Shown piece after piece: positions 25,841 through 35,006 of a DNA stretch of 64,000 bases; positions within the stretch are counted from its first letter, which is position 1; each line of letters begins with the position of its first letter. Made by a program: the position numbers and the translations under genes. Under the pieces are notes generated by a model. That model saw only the letters and a program-made list of their open reading frames with translations, was not told where the DNA came from and searched no databases. Source of the DNA: Loktanella sp. Alg231-35 (GTDB taxonomy: Bacteria > Pseudomonadota > Alphaproteobacteria > Rhodobacterales > Rhodobacteraceae); the NCBI RefSeq assembly GCF_900143545.1, contig NZ_FREV01000003.1, positions 523,907-587,906 of the forward strand, read 5' to 3'.

Positions 25841-26982
25841 TCTGGTTCGACCTCTTGCCCGAATAAGTCACGTTCCAGAGGTTGATCCAGCATTCTTTCG
25901 GTTTCCGGCAGCCCCTCGCGCGATAGCAGCACCGCAAAGGGGCGCAGCTTGGGCACATAGCTGCACACAACCAGCATCATCACCATGATCGGCACCGACA
26001 GGAACATGCCCGGCACTCCCCAGACAGCGCCCCAGAAGGCCAGAAACAGGATAATTCCAAAAGAGGACAGGCGCAGCGCACGCCCCATCAGCATGGGGTC
26101 GATGATGCTGCCGTTCACGAATTGGATGACGCCAGAGATGACGAAAATGATGCCTGTGATTGTCGCGTCACCGATCTGTACGTGGGCCACCAAGGCGATC
26201 AAGGCGGTCGCCACGATAGACCCGATATTGGGAATGAAATTCAGCACGAAGGTGATGATGCCGATGGATGTGGCCAGCTCCAGCTCAAAGGCGCGGGCAA
26301 GCACATATATCATCGCACCCGTAATGGCGCTGATCAGCGTCTTGACCAGTAAGTAATAGTTGACCCGGTGAATGATCGACCGGATGATCTTGCCCACCCT
26401 CTCGGCCTGTTCCTCATCCCCCAGAAAGCTGAGCAGCTTGGTTTCAAACCAGAGACGTTCAACAAAGAGAAAGCCCACAAAGAGGATGACCAGCACGGTG
26501 GCCTGTGTGATCCCGCTTGCCTGTCCCGCAGCAGAGCGCAGATAGCTTGATACATCAACAGAGCGCAGGGCGTTGGAAATCGCCAATTGGCTGTCATCAC
26601 CCGCCCAACTAAAAAGCGATGCCACAGCAGATGGTGCGCGTTCGGTATAAGACAGGGTCGTCACCAGCACGGTGTTCACCTGTGCCAGCAGAATCGACGT
26701 GAGCGTCAGCAAGGCGGCAGAGATCAAGAACAGTGCGGCAATACTGGCAATCGCGTTGGGAATTCGGATCATGCCGATGCGCTGGCGCGCGATAAAGTTG
26801 ATCACATCACTGGTCAGGCTGAAAAGAATGATGGCCGTCGCCAGAGATATCAGAACAAACCGCGCCTGCACCAGCAAGAACAACACCACAGCAAAGGCAA
26901 TAATGACCAGCGCACCGGTTTGCAGGCGCGTTGTTTCATTGGGCCTTTCGGCGGGGGCGGTCTTGGGCGGATCGTGCAACAT
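25837..26982 (-). CDS. AI-2E family transporter (PerM-like permease)
   Basis: A 381-residue inner-membrane protein with about eight membrane segments. The family pattern is clear: '[27 protein letters not shown]' at the N terminus, and '[58 protein letters not shown]' in the C-terminal half (contains the 'PxxG...NxIxDPxxxG' signature). Family members include a Na+/H+ antiporter and an autoinducer-2 exporter; the substrate here is unknown. It stands just upstream of tRNA-Ser, on the opposite strand. Confidence 0.88.
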   Translation of the reverse strand: MLHDPPKTAPAERPNETTRLQTGALVIIAFAVVLFLLVQARFVLISLATAIILFSLTSDVINFIARQRIGMIRIPNAIASIAALFLISAALLTLTSILLAQVNTVLVTTLSYTERAPSAVASLFSWAGDDSQLAISNALRSVDVSSYLRSAAGQASGITQATVLVILFVGFLFVERLWFETKLLSFLGDEEQAERVGKIIRSIIHRVNYYLLVKTLISAITGAMIYVLARAFELELATSIGIITFVLNFIPNIGSIVATALIALVAHVQIGDATITGIIFVISGVIQFVNGSIIDPMLMGRALRLSSFGIILFLAFWGAVWGVPGMFLSVPIMVMMLVVCSYVPKLRPFAVLLSREGLPETERMLDQPLERDLFGQEVEPD

Positions 26983-27096
26983 CGGCGTGAAGTCTCACCA
27001 TATCGATGTCTGATGTAAAGACCGGGAATGCGGCACGCACAAACATAGCTGTGGGGTCTTGCAATCAATGGCCAGAAGGGGCTAAACCGCCGCCAC

Positions 27097-27186
27097 GGAC
27101 AGGTGGCCGAGTGGTCGAAGGCGCACGCCTGGAAAGTGTGTAGGCGGGAGACCGTCTCCAGGGTTCGAATCCCTGTCTGTCCGCCA
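27097..27186 (+). tRNA. tRNA-Ser (anticodon GGA)
   Basis: A 90-base class II tRNA. The acceptor arm GGACAGG pairs with TCTGTCC, followed by discriminator G and an encoded CCA. The anticodon stem CACGC/GTGTG encloses the loop CTGGAAA, giving GGA. The T arm is CAGGG-TTCGAAT-CCCTG. A long variable arm (GCGGGAGACCGTC) confirms serine. The integrase gene directly downstream suggests that the 3' end is an attachment site. Confidence 0.97.
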
Positions 27187-27210
27187 CCATCCCATTTTAA
27201 GCAGTTTCGC

Positions 27211-27235
27211 AAGATCGCCTTGGGCGGCTTTTTTG
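27211..27235 (+). terminator. Terminator after tRNA-Ser
   Basis: A short hairpin (CGCC-TTG-GGCG with imperfect AAG/CTT extension) is followed by TTTTTT. It lies 25 bases downstream of the tRNA and before the integrase. Confidence 0.65.
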
Positions 27236-27335
27236 CTTTGTTTATATGCTTGATGTGCAGTTCACCGCTTACCTTGAGTTTCTTTCGATGATGTCTATGT
27301 TCGTTCATGAAGTGGTATGGAAGGTGGTATTTTGG

Positions 27336-28535
27336 ATGGCCATATCTGGCAAGCTTACAAAGAAGCTGGTTGAGAACCTTGGGGCAGGGCGTCACGGCGA
27401 TGGCGGCGGGCTTTATCTTGTGGTTGATCCATCCGGCGCGCGGCGCTGGATTGTTCGGGTTGTGGTTAAAGGCCAGAAAAACAAAAAGGGTGCGCCATTG
27501 CGGACTGATTTTGGTTTGGGTGGCGCGGATGTAGTGACCATCAACCAAGCCCGCGACCGTGCGCTGGAATATCGCCGCATGGCAAAACAGGGATTGAACC
27601 CCCGTTTCAATGCCCAGCGCCAAATCCCGACTTTCGAAGAATTTGCGCAACAGGTTCACATTGATCGGATGCCGACGTGGAAGAACGCCAAGCATGGGCA
27701 GCAATGGATCAACACACTGCGCGATTATGCCTTTCCCAAGATTGGACGGATGCCGCTGGACAGCATCGACCAACCTGAAGTGATGATGTGCCTATCGCCA
27801 ATCTGGACGGAAAAGCACGAGACCGCGCGGCGGTTATCTCAGCGGATCAAGACGGTTCTGGACGTGGCCAAGTCCAAGGGCTTTCGGTCCGGCGAAAACC
27901 CCGTAAACTCCATCAAGGACGCAGGTGCGCTACCCAAGGTGAAAGCCAAGGTTAAACACCACAAGGCTATGCGCTGGCAGGATGTGCCAGCCTTCTACGC
28001 CGATTTAAAAACCCTCAATGCAATGTCAGCCCATGCCTTGCGGTTCACCTGTTTGACTGGATCAAGGACAAGCGAAGTCTTGGGGATGCGCTGGGGTGAA
28101 ATAGACTTTGATGCACGGCTGTGGACCTGTCCGTTGGAACGAATGAAAACGGGCGCGGAACACCGCGTTCCTTTGACAGATGAAATGCTGTCGATCATTG
28201 AGCCGCTCAAGGCTCTTAAGTCTGAGTACGTATTTGAGGGCCAGAAACGCCACAAGCCGCTATCCAATATGTCGATGCTAATGCTGTTGCGGCGGATGGA
28301 TGTCCAAGGGGTCACGGTCCACGGTTTTCGATCAACTTTCCGCGATTGGGCGTCTGAGGTTGCCAATGCACCGCGAGAGATTGCAGAAATGAGCCTATCA
28401 CATAGAGTAGGGTCAGATGTAGAGCGTGCCTATGCGCGGTCAGACTTGCTGGATAAGCGGCGGGTGTTGATAGAGCAGTGGTCAGTATTCGTTTTGACCC
28501 AAGCATTGGGGGGCTATCTTGAGTGGCAGCAATGA
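27336..28535 (+). CDS. Tyrosine-type site-specific integrase (P4-like)
   Basis: A 399-residue integrase. The N-terminal DUF4102-type arm-binding domain is '[36 protein letters not shown]'. The catalytic domain shows Arg in '[22 protein letters not shown]', HxxR in '[16 protein letters not shown]', and Tyr in '[18 protein letters not shown]'. This type inserts islands into tRNA genes, and here it begins about 150 bases after tRNA-Ser. I chose ATG 27336 ([15 protein letters not shown]), which has GGAAGGTGG upstream; an in-frame ATG 90 bases earlier adds an unrelated leader. No second copy of the tRNA 3' end was noticed downstream on reading. Confidence 0.93.
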   Translation: MAISGKLTKKLVENLGAGRHGDGGGLYLVVDPSGARRWIVRVVVKGQKNKKGAPLRTDFGLGGADVVTINQARDRALEYRRMAKQGLNPRFNAQRQIPTFEEFAQQVHIDRMPTWKNAKHGQQWINTLRDYAFPKIGRMPLDSIDQPEVMMCLSPIWTEKHETARRLSQRIKTVLDVAKSKGFRSGENPVNSIKDAGALPKVKAKVKHHKAMRWQDVPAFYADLKTLNAMSAHALRFTCLTGSRTSEVLGMRWGEIDFDARLWTCPLERMKTGAEHRVPLTDEMLSIIEPLKALKSEYVFEGQKRHKPLSNMSMLMLLRRMDVQGVTVHGFRSTFRDWASEVANAPREIAEMSLSHRVGSDVERAYARSDLLDKRRVLIEQWSVFVLTQALGGYLEWQQ

Positions 28536-29367
28536 AGCTTTTGTTGAAATAATTCGCTTTGACAGATTCTCTCAAAAAATGAAGTATGGTGGTGTTGGGA
28601 TGGTCTTTGGGAAGATCAACCATGGCCTCACAACAAACTATTTTTCCGAGATTTTTTATGAGTCGCAAGTCGGTAGCGATGGAGTTCCTGTTGTATCGTT
28701 ACAAGCGGCATCCAAGGCAATTTTGTATGATATTGCATCGGAAATATCGGTTGCTCTGCGCTTTTTGCAAGGTCGCGAATGGTTTGATGCCAACGTTCAG
28801 TTTTCTACCACTGGGTTGCCCCCATTCAGTGAAATTGTCGTAGATGGTTGGCGTGCGGAATGGGGAAACTCAACGCGAGTTGATTTAGAATTCTACCTTG
28901 AAGACCTTTGCCAAGAACTCGAACTAAATGATCTGATCTATAGCCAAGAGTGGTACTATGCTAAGGCCAGTTATCTCTACTTCAAAGATCACAAACTTCC
29001 TGATCACGCGATGACGATTGGCATTCTGCTTTCGCAGATGTGGTGGAAACTTGAGCAAGAGGATGCGGCAATTCGAGGTCGAGAGAACCAAAGATCTTTA
29101 GATCGTGCCAACTTAGCAAAAAAACTACGGATGAAAGAGCAAGCTACAGCCAAGGATACTGTTCTTGTCATGTATTGGCATAGGGCTTTGCAGGAACACG
29201 GAGCCGAGGTGATGAAGCGCGATAGCAATGCCGCTCAAGCCATTTTTGCCATGGCAACAGAGAGAAGACCGCGAGAGCTGCAAATACGAAGTTCAGGCAA
29301 GATCATAGGTGCGGAGGCAATCCGAAAGAGGTTGGTTGAGTTGAGGCGGCAAGGTAAAATTGGATAA
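28519..29367 (+). CDS. Hypothetical island cargo protein, 282 residues
   Basis: I do not recognise this protein. It starts at TTG 28519, with a GGGGGG run 5-8 bases upstream, inside the last codons of the integrase (17-bp overlap), so it is probably translated from the integrase message. It has no signal peptide or clear membrane segment. The N-terminal half is mixed beta ('VGMVFGKINHGLTTNYFSEIFYES'); the C-terminal half is strongly helical and charged ('RENQRSLDRANLAKKLRMKEQA'), with a basic tail (ELRRQGKIG). The base composition is visibly richer in A and T than the flanks, fitting horizontal transfer. A defence or regulatory role is possible but unsupported. Confidence 0.7.
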   Translation: MSGSNEAFVEIIRFDRFSQKMKYGGVGMVFGKINHGLTTNYFSEIFYESQVGSDGVPVVSLQAASKAILYDIASEISVALRFLQGREWFDANVQFSTTGLPPFSEIVVDGWRAEWGNSTRVDLEFYLEDLCQELELNDLIYSQEWYYAKASYLYFKDHKLPDHAMTIGILLSQMWWKLEQEDAAIRGRENQRSLDRANLAKKLRMKEQATAKDTVLVMYWHRALQEHGAEVMKRDSNAAQAIFAMATERRPRELQIRSSGKIIGAEAIRKRLVELRRQGKIG

Positions 29368-29692
29368 ATCGCCCAAGTTTCCCAAATCGGTAAAAGTGGG
29401 CGAACCTTCCGTTTTATCAAGCTGAAATTGCGGTCAGTTCCGTCTCACCCGCATGAGGGCCTCCAAGGTCGGCAAGGCGGACCAAGCCCTCTTTCGCTGC
29501 GGCGCCCCCAACGGCTCTTTTGGGCGCTTTGCGACATCGGTGAGCCTGGTGCTTAACCACGGGCAAGAATTTTACCCACGCCAAACACAACCAATATTAG
29601 AGTGTTAAACATTTAGGGCGCGCGTTCTGATATACGCACCCGTCAGAGAAGAACTTAAATGAATCTCATCGATGCATCCAAATCACGAAGTT
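29368..29692. other. Intergenic stretch at the right side of the island
   Basis: About 325 bases with no supported gene. The right attachment site of the tRNA-Ser island might be here, but I did not find an obvious repeat of the tRNA 3' end. Some GC-rich imperfect hairpins occur near 29500-29520. Confidence 0.4.
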
Positions 29693-30076
29693 CTACGCAC
29701 CACCGCGAAACAACGAAAAGCCCCATGGTGTGAATTTGAATGGCAAGTGAAAATGTTCTTCTAAATGATTGATCCCGAAGCGAAAGATAGCGATTTCTAG
29801 GAATGAAGGATCGGACACTTCAACGCCGCACATGCGATAGAAAGGGCCCACGTCAAACTCGACCTCATACATGCCGCGGGTAGTGCCAATTCCTTGGATA
29901 ATCGGGTGTTGCAATAGGCCGTCATCGTTACATTGACCTCTGGCGATCTCGCGGCGGGCTTCATCTAGAAAGACCAATCTCACGTTCAAACCAGCCGCTG
30001 GGACACCGCGCGCGATATCTACTGCGTGAATTGAAATGCCGCCAACCCGATGCTGGTCTTTGGTTGAAGTTCCCAT
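29693..30076 (-). CDS. Divergent transthyretin-like / HIU hydrolase-like protein
   Basis: A 127-residue protein of the transthyretin/5-hydroxyisourate hydrolase fold. The N-terminal motif 'ISIHAVDIARGVPAAGLNVRL' keeps the catalytic His17, and 'EEHFHLPF' keeps the C-terminal His. However, the conserved GR(T/x)D Arg is lost ('CNDDGLLQHP'), and the C-terminal tetrapeptide YRGS is altered to FRGG-A. A canonical paralogue is 5 kb away. It may act on a related ring or be a non-catalytic binder. I chose ATG 30076 (MGTSTKDQHRVGG), the best-spaced start; upstream ATGs give a poor leader. It is divergent from the LysR gene. Confidence 0.7.
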   Translation of the reverse strand: MGTSTKDQHRVGGISIHAVDIARGVPAAGLNVRLVFLDEARREIARGQCNDDGLLQHPIIQGIGTTRGMYEVEFDVGPFYRMCGVEVSDPSFLEIAIFRFGINHLEEHFHLPFKFTPWGFSLFRGGA

Positions 30077-30289
30077 GTCGTTCGCCTGTTCCATCTGTTT
30101 ATTGCGCGCGCTCTTACCCCTGAGCGCTGCCCCTCCAAGGTACCATCTCTCCAAACAAGCTTGCCATGGGGCGCCAATCTGATCCACGATAAAAAGATCA
30201 CAAGCGCGTTCAAAATTTCAGAACAAAGCACTGACGTCATCGATCCATTCCCATCAGGGGCAAGACGGGCCCTTCAAAAAGGTAACGCT

Positions 30290-31228
30290 ATGTCCCTCCA
30301 TCTTGTGCCACGCTCTTTGCAGTATTTCGAACAGGTTGCGCTGCAAGGTTCGATCCAGGCGGCATCACGTGAATTGGGCATTTCGGCCTCAGCGATTCAA
30401 CGCCAGATCGTGATGATCGAAGAGTCCGTTGGCGAGGCCTTGTTTGAGCGTGACCCGAAGGGAATGATACTGACGCCAACCGGGCGTTTGATCTTGGACC
30501 TTGCGCGGGACTGGCGGCTGGGCAACGCCCGGCTTTGGTCGGCGGTGCAAGCGAACCGCGGCATCGAGCATGGTCACATCAGGATTGCCGCCATGGATGG
30601 GATGGTGAACGGACTTGTTCCTACTTTACTCAGGGATGTGTCCCAGGCGCTGCCGAAAGTATACGTCGATATCGACATTCTTAGCCCGGACAATGCGGTC
30701 AAAGGTATCCTGCAAGGAGATTATGACCTCAGCATCGTGGCCAATGCCCCACCGGACAGAAAGCTGGTTTGCCACTGGAAAGAAGACTTCCCGCTAGGAT
30801 GTATCGTATCTCCCCAGCACGTATTGGCCGGACGGGCCTCCATCTTTCTGGAAGAATTCATTTCCCACCCTGTGGTTTTTCAAAGCAGCTATATTTCTAT
30901 CAGGAAGCACCTTGAAGCGCGCCATGGGTGGATATTCGAGAAAGCGACCCGCGCAATCGTTGCGAATTCCCCGCATCTCATCAAGGTTCTGGCCGCGTCG
31001 GGCGACTACATCGCACTTACCTCCGAATTGGATGCGGCGTCAGAAATCAGAGCCGGACTGCTGGAGTTCATTCCCGTTGAAGATGAGAATGCCCTTCAGC
31101 AAACGATCAGCGTCATTTCGAATGTGGATGCGATGGAAACCGATTTGACTGTCAAAGTCATTTCAATGGCGGTTCAGAATTTTCAACGTACGGCGGCATC
31201 GCTTTCCTCAACCCAAAGAGTTTCTTAA
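30290..31228 (+). CDS. LysR-family regulator of the ureide cassette
   Basis: A 312-residue regulator with an N-terminal helix-turn-helix (residues 5-65, 'RSLQYFEQVALQGSIQAASRELGISASAIQRQIVMIEESVGEALFERD') and a C-terminal periplasmic-binding-protein-like effector domain. It lies between the divergent transthyretin-like gene and uraD, so it probably controls both directions in response to a purine breakdown product. ATG 30290 was chosen for its position at the start of the HTH domain and an AGG 6-8 bases upstream. Confidence 0.88.
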   Translation: MSLHLVPRSLQYFEQVALQGSIQAASRELGISASAIQRQIVMIEESVGEALFERDPKGMILTPTGRLILDLARDWRLGNARLWSAVQANRGIEHGHIRIAAMDGMVNGLVPTLLRDVSQALPKVYVDIDILSPDNAVKGILQGDYDLSIVANAPPDRKLVCHWKEDFPLGCIVSPQHVLAGRASIFLEEFISHPVVFQSSYISIRKHLEARHGWIFEKATRAIVANSPHLIKVLAASGDYIALTSELDAASEIRAGLLEFIPVEDENALQQTISVISNVDAMETDLTVKVISMAVQNFQRTAASLSSTQRVS

Positions 31229-31428
31229 TCTGATTTTTACAGTTCACGATTGCACATCGGTTCGGATTGAGGGCCGCTCATGAGCCGAAACACCGAGGAT
31301 CAATAGGTTAACACGCCATCTCTGCGTTCTATTTTTCAGAACGGCAGGCTGATTTTTAATCTATAGACAGCAACGACAGACCAATCGTAGCCTTTGATCA
31401 AAGAGTGACAAAACGGATGGGGTCCCAA

Positions 31429-31950
31429 ATGACAAGCATTGCCCAGATCGACATTTCGGACGATAAAACCGCACAGGCCTATATCCTCCCGCTGATCGAA
31501 CGCTCGCCTGACATTGCCGAAAGAGTGGCGGCCCAACGCCCTTTCCGGACTGCCACGAAATTGGCTGCCGTCATCCAAAAAGAGTTGGTGCGGCTGGGCG
31601 ATGATGAGACAATTCAGCTGTTCTGTGCCCATCCGGAATTGGCACCGGATAATCCCTCGGCTATGACGGCAGAGTCCCAATCTGAGCAGGGACGCCTGAA
31701 TTTGACCGATAGCGTTGGTGACGAGCGCAACCGCATTTCTGAATTGAATGTCTCGTACCGCGAGAAATTCGGATTCCCTTTTATCACCGCGGTCTTTCGG
31801 CACGAGGATATGGCCAGTGTCCTGGCCGAATTCGAAGATCGCCTGACTGGCGATAAATCCACAGAGATCAAAACCGCCTTGGACCACATTATTGCGATCA
31901 TGCGGTCGCGCGTCGAAAACAGCTTCGGCAAATCGGGAAATGGGGCATAA
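31429..31950 (+). CDS. uraD: 2-oxo-4-hydroxy-4-carboxy-5-ureidoimidazoline (OHCU) decarboxylase
   Basis: UraD turns OHCU, the product of HIU hydrolase, into S-allantoin. The 173-residue protein has the catalytic His in 'FCAHPELA' near residue 68, and the typical 'YREKFGFPFITAVF' with 'ELNVSYREKFG' near residue 110. The C-terminal 'EIKTALDHIIAIMRSRVE' also fits. ATG 31429 has GGATGGGG upstream. Its TAA overlaps the tctB start (TAATG), so decarboxylase and transporter are coupled. Confidence 0.93.
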   Translation: MTSIAQIDISDDKTAQAYILPLIERSPDIAERVAAQRPFRTATKLAAVIQKELVRLGDDETIQLFCAHPELAPDNPSAMTAESQSEQGRLNLTDSVGDERNRISELNVSYREKFGFPFITAVFRHEDMASVLAEFEDRLTGDKSTEIKTALDHIIAIMRSRVENSFGKSGNGA

Positions 31951-32447
31951 TGACAAAACTGCCTGACCACAGTACAGAGCTTGGCGCAGAACCGGCAGAG
32001 GCAACATCCTTGGGTTGGGGGTCTGCGATTGGCGGGCTGTTACTACTCGTTCTTAGCATTATCTTTATGGCTGGGGGGTGGCGCCTTGGGCTTGGTGTTC
32101 CGACACGGCTGGGGACCGGCGCGTTCCCGTTCTTTGCGGGCGGTATACTGGCCGTTCTGGCGTGCGCCATTTGCATTGATGAACGACGCGGCGATGGCAT
32201 TGCCGACACACCTGATTGGATCGCTTTTCTGGCCATAAGCGCGGCCCTTGCGGTATTCGCCCTGACCGCTGACCAAGTCGGACTGGTGCCTGCGGCGTTC
32301 CTGACGGTCATTATAGCAAGCCTGCCTGACACCAGCCTTTCGTTGCTGGGAAAAGCAATTCTCGGCGTCGTTGTATCAGTGGCCTGCTGGATTCTCTTTA
32401 TTGAGTTGCTGAACCTTCCCGTCAAACCCTTCGTGAGGTTCTGGTAA
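31950..32447 (+). CDS. tctB: Tripartite tricarboxylate transporter, TctB small membrane subunit
   Basis: A 165-residue protein with four membrane segments in the typical TctB pattern ('AIGGLLLLVLSIIFMAGGWRLGLGVPTRLGTGAFPFFAGGILAVLACAI'; the GxxxxPxxxG...FP element is diagnostic). It joins TctA in the inner membrane and takes substrate from the periplasmic TctC. It is coupled by TAATG to uraD upstream and to tctA downstream. Confidence 0.9.
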   Translation: MTKLPDHSTELGAEPAEATSLGWGSAIGGLLLLVLSIIFMAGGWRLGLGVPTRLGTGAFPFFAGGILAVLACAICIDERRGDGIADTPDWIAFLAISAALAVFALTADQVGLVPAAFLTVIIASLPDTSLSLLGKAILGVVVSVACWILFIELLNLPVKPFVRFW

Positions 32448-33967
32448 TGGATATTCTCGCAAGCTTTGGTCAGGGCCTTTTGGTCGTACTGGAACCGCAA
32501 AACCTGATGTATTGTTTCATCGGGGTGTTCTTGGGAACCTTCATTGGCGTGTTGCCGGGCATTGGGTCTATGGCCGCAATCGCGATGATCCTGCCCCTGA
32601 CATTCTACCTCGACCCGACCCCGGCGATTATCATGATCGCTGCGGTGTTTTATGGTGCTGAATACGGCGGATCGACGGCGGCGATCCTGATGAATGTGCC
32701 CGGGACGCCTGCAGCATCGATCACCGCAATCGAAGGGCATGCACTGGCCAAGAAAGGCCGTGCCGGGGTTGCTCTGTTTTCAACTGCGACGGCCTCTTTT
32801 GGAGGCGGTGTTTTTGGCATGATTGTCATTGCATTCTTGTCGCCCTCACTTGCCAAACTTGCGCTGTCGTTCGGGCCCGCGGACTATTTCGCGGTGATCT
32901 TGCTCGGGCTGGTTGCGGCTTCGGCGGTCAGTAATGGTGGCGCGCTCAAAGGGATTGCCATGGTGGTCACGGGTCTGATGCTTGGCACGATAGGCATTGA
33001 CCTCACAACCGGGGATCTGCGGTTCACGATGGGCATACCGGAACTGCGCGACGGAGTGCATATTGTGATCGTCGCCATGGGTTTGTTTGGCGTGACCGAA
33101 CTGATCGCGTCGATCCGCACGAACCTAAAAGGCAAGTCCGACGTCGAGGTCGATTTCGACGATCTCTATCCTTCAAAAGAGGAATGGAAATCACTGCCGG
33201 CGCCGATCCTGCGCGGCAGTGCGATCGGGTCGTTCTTTGGAGCCCTTCCCGGTACAGGTCAAACAATCGCCGCCGCCATTGCCTATGCGGTCGAAAAGCG
33301 CGTTTCGCCTTGGCGTAAGCGCTTTGGCACGGGTGTCGTTCCTGGTGTCGCCGTGCCCGAAGCGGCCAACAACGCGGCGACCCAGACCGCCTTTATCCCG
33401 ACGCTGACCCTGGGCGTTCCCGGCAGCCCGCCCATGGCCATCGTCATCGGGGCCCTGATGATTTACGGAATCACCCCTGGTCCACGCTTGTTAACGGAAC
33501 AGCCGGATATGTTCTGGGGGCTGGTCGCCAGTTTTCTGGTCGGCAACATCATGCTTCTTGTTCTGAATGTGCCGCTGATTGGAATGTGGGTGCGGCTGCT
33601 CAAGATCCCTTACAAATACATGTACCCTACAATTATCGTCTTGATTTGTATGGGCGTTTACAGCCTGAACAACAATGTATTCGACATCTGGCTGACCCTC
33701 GTGATCGGCGCTGCGGGCTACATTATGCGGCTGTTTCGATTTGAACCTGCTCCGCTTCTTTTGGGCTTCGTTCTTGGCCCCATAATGGAGGAACAATTGC
33801 GTCGGACCATGCTGCTCTCTCGCGGCGATCCGATGGTGTTTCTGGAGCGACCAATCAGCGCGACACTGATCGCGATCACCGTCGGAATTCTAATCTTCGG
33901 TCTGTATTCTACCCAACGCAAACGCCGCCAGACACGTGCGGCTCAACAAAACTCAACAGGAAGGTAA
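32447..33967 (+). CDS. tctA: Tripartite tricarboxylate transporter, TctA large permease
   Basis: A 506-residue permease with about 12 membrane segments. The TctA signatures are 'GVFLGTFIGVLPGIGSMAAIAMILPLTFYLDPTPAIIMIAAVFYGAEYGGSTAAILMNVPGTPAA' near residue 25 and a second 'IGSFFGALPGTGQTIAAAIAYAVEKR' with 'PEAANNAATQTAFIPTLTLGVPGSPPMA' near residue 300. The substrate is probably an anionic purine-derived ureide given uraD and uraH around it; the family name does not limit it to citrate. Confidence 0.93.
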   Translation: MDILASFGQGLLVVLEPQNLMYCFIGVFLGTFIGVLPGIGSMAAIAMILPLTFYLDPTPAIIMIAAVFYGAEYGGSTAAILMNVPGTPAASITAIEGHALAKKGRAGVALFSTATASFGGGVFGMIVIAFLSPSLAKLALSFGPADYFAVILLGLVAASAVSNGGALKGIAMVVTGLMLGTIGIDLTTGDLRFTMGIPELRDGVHIVIVAMGLFGVTELIASIRTNLKGKSDVEVDFDDLYPSKEEWKSLPAPILRGSAIGSFFGALPGTGQTIAAAIAYAVEKRVSPWRKRFGTGVVPGVAVPEAANNAATQTAFIPTLTLGVPGSPPMAIVIGALMIYGITPGPRLLTEQPDMFWGLVASFLVGNIMLLVLNVPLIGMWVRLLKIPYKYMYPTIIVLICMGVYSLNNNVFDIWLTLVIGAAGYIMRLFRFEPAPLLLGFVLGPIMEEQLRRTMLLSRGDPMVFLERPISATLIAITVGILIFGLYSTQRKRRQTRAAQQNSTGR

Positions 33968-33972
33968 ACCGT

Positions 33973-34947
33973 ATGAAACTTGATCGCAGAACAATATTGG
34001 GAACAAGTCTGGCAGCTTTAACAGCGCTCTCGGCTTCATTTGCAATGGCAGAACCCGGCCCATGGAGCGATGAGCCAGTCCGCATTGTCGTCACCTTCCC
34101 TCCCGGTGGCACAAGTGATCTGGTCGCACGTCTGGTGGCGCAATATCTTGATACCGAATTCGGGCAGAAAGCCGTGGTTGACAATCGCCCCGGCGCTGCA
34201 GGCACGGTCGCGGCTGATTTTGTGTCCCAGCAGGATCCCGATGGCACAACGGTGCTTCTGGCCAACAACGCGCCCTTCACAATTGCGCCGACACGGTTCA
34301 AGTCGATCCCCTATGAGCCAATCGACGGGTTTACGCACCTCGCCTATATCGGTGCTTCGGCGCCCGGCCTCTTTGTTCATCCTTCCTCAGGGATTACGAC
34401 CTTGGAAGAATACGTTGCATTTGTGGAAACTGCGCCCATGACCTATGGCTCAAGCGGGGTTGGCTCGATTTCACACATCCTAGGCGAAGCAGTAGATGCC
34501 GCCGTTGGGGTCGAGTCGATCCACGTTCCCTACCAAGGCAGCTCCCCAGCCATTCAGGACTTCAGAGCAGGAGTCCTAGACAGTTTTTATGACATGGTTG
34601 TTCAAAATAGCGACATGATCGAAGATAACGAAGCCGTGGCTCTCGCGATTGCGTCCCCCGAACGCAACCCACAGCTTCCTGACGTTCCGACGTTCAAGGA
34701 ACAGGGCTATGATGTCGTCATCGAGAATTGGGTTGGCCTGTCGGGTCCGGCCGGGATCGATCCAGCAATGGCCGCAAAAATTAATGAAACAGTACTGGCA
34801 GTTTTCGCGATCCCCGAAGTCCGGGACCGCCTGACCGAGCTGGGTATCACCCACACAGCCATGTCGACCGAGGACTACTCCACTTTGGTCGGTGAACTGA
34901 TCGAGGTTTGGAAGCCGCTTATCATCGCAGCAGGCATCGCTGAGTAA
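33973..34947 (+). CDS. tctC: Bug/TctC family periplasmic binding protein
   Basis: A 324-residue protein with a twin-residue N terminus and a hydrophobic signal (MKLDRRTILGTSLAALTALSASFAMA), hence periplasmic; the 'RR' pair makes Tat export possible. The Bug-family fold is seen in 'VRIVVTFPPGGTSDLVARLVAQYL', 'VDNRPGAAGTVAADFV' and 'TYGSSGVGSISHILGEAV'. It delivers the ligand to TctAB. A hairpin follows before the uraH gene. Confidence 0.92.
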   Translation: MKLDRRTILGTSLAALTALSASFAMAEPGPWSDEPVRIVVTFPPGGTSDLVARLVAQYLDTEFGQKAVVDNRPGAAGTVAADFVSQQDPDGTTVLLANNAPFTIAPTRFKSIPYEPIDGFTHLAYIGASAPGLFVHPSSGITTLEEYVAFVETAPMTYGSSGVGSISHILGEAVDAAVGVESIHVPYQGSSPAIQDFRAGVLDSFYDMVVQNSDMIEDNEAVALAIASPERNPQLPDVPTFKEQGYDVVIENWVGLSGPAGIDPAMAAKINETVLAVFAIPEVRDRLTELGITHTAMSTEDYSTLVGELIEVWKPLIIAAGIAE

Positions 34948-34957
34948 CCTCCCTGGT

Positions 34958-34985
34958 GGCTGTCCCGTCTACGGATGGGACAGCC
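34958..34985 (+). promoter_or_regulatory. Stable hairpin between tctC and uraH
   Basis: A perfect 9-bp inverted repeat (GGCTGTCCC / GGGACAGCC) encloses 10 bases. There is no T-tract after it. It may set the relative mRNA stability of the two genes or act as a partial terminator. Confidence 0.55.
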
Positions 34986-35006
34986 CGAACATTCGAAGGA
35001 TAGGAA

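Noticed and set aside
27246..27335. Integrase start at ATG 27246
   Set aside because: The extra 30 residues are unlike the family, while ATG 27336 has a good ribosome-binding site and begins the usual N-terminal domain.
29368..29692. Right attachment site for the tRNA-Ser island
   Set aside because: I found no convincing repeat of the tRNA 3' end here by reading; a computed search is needed.
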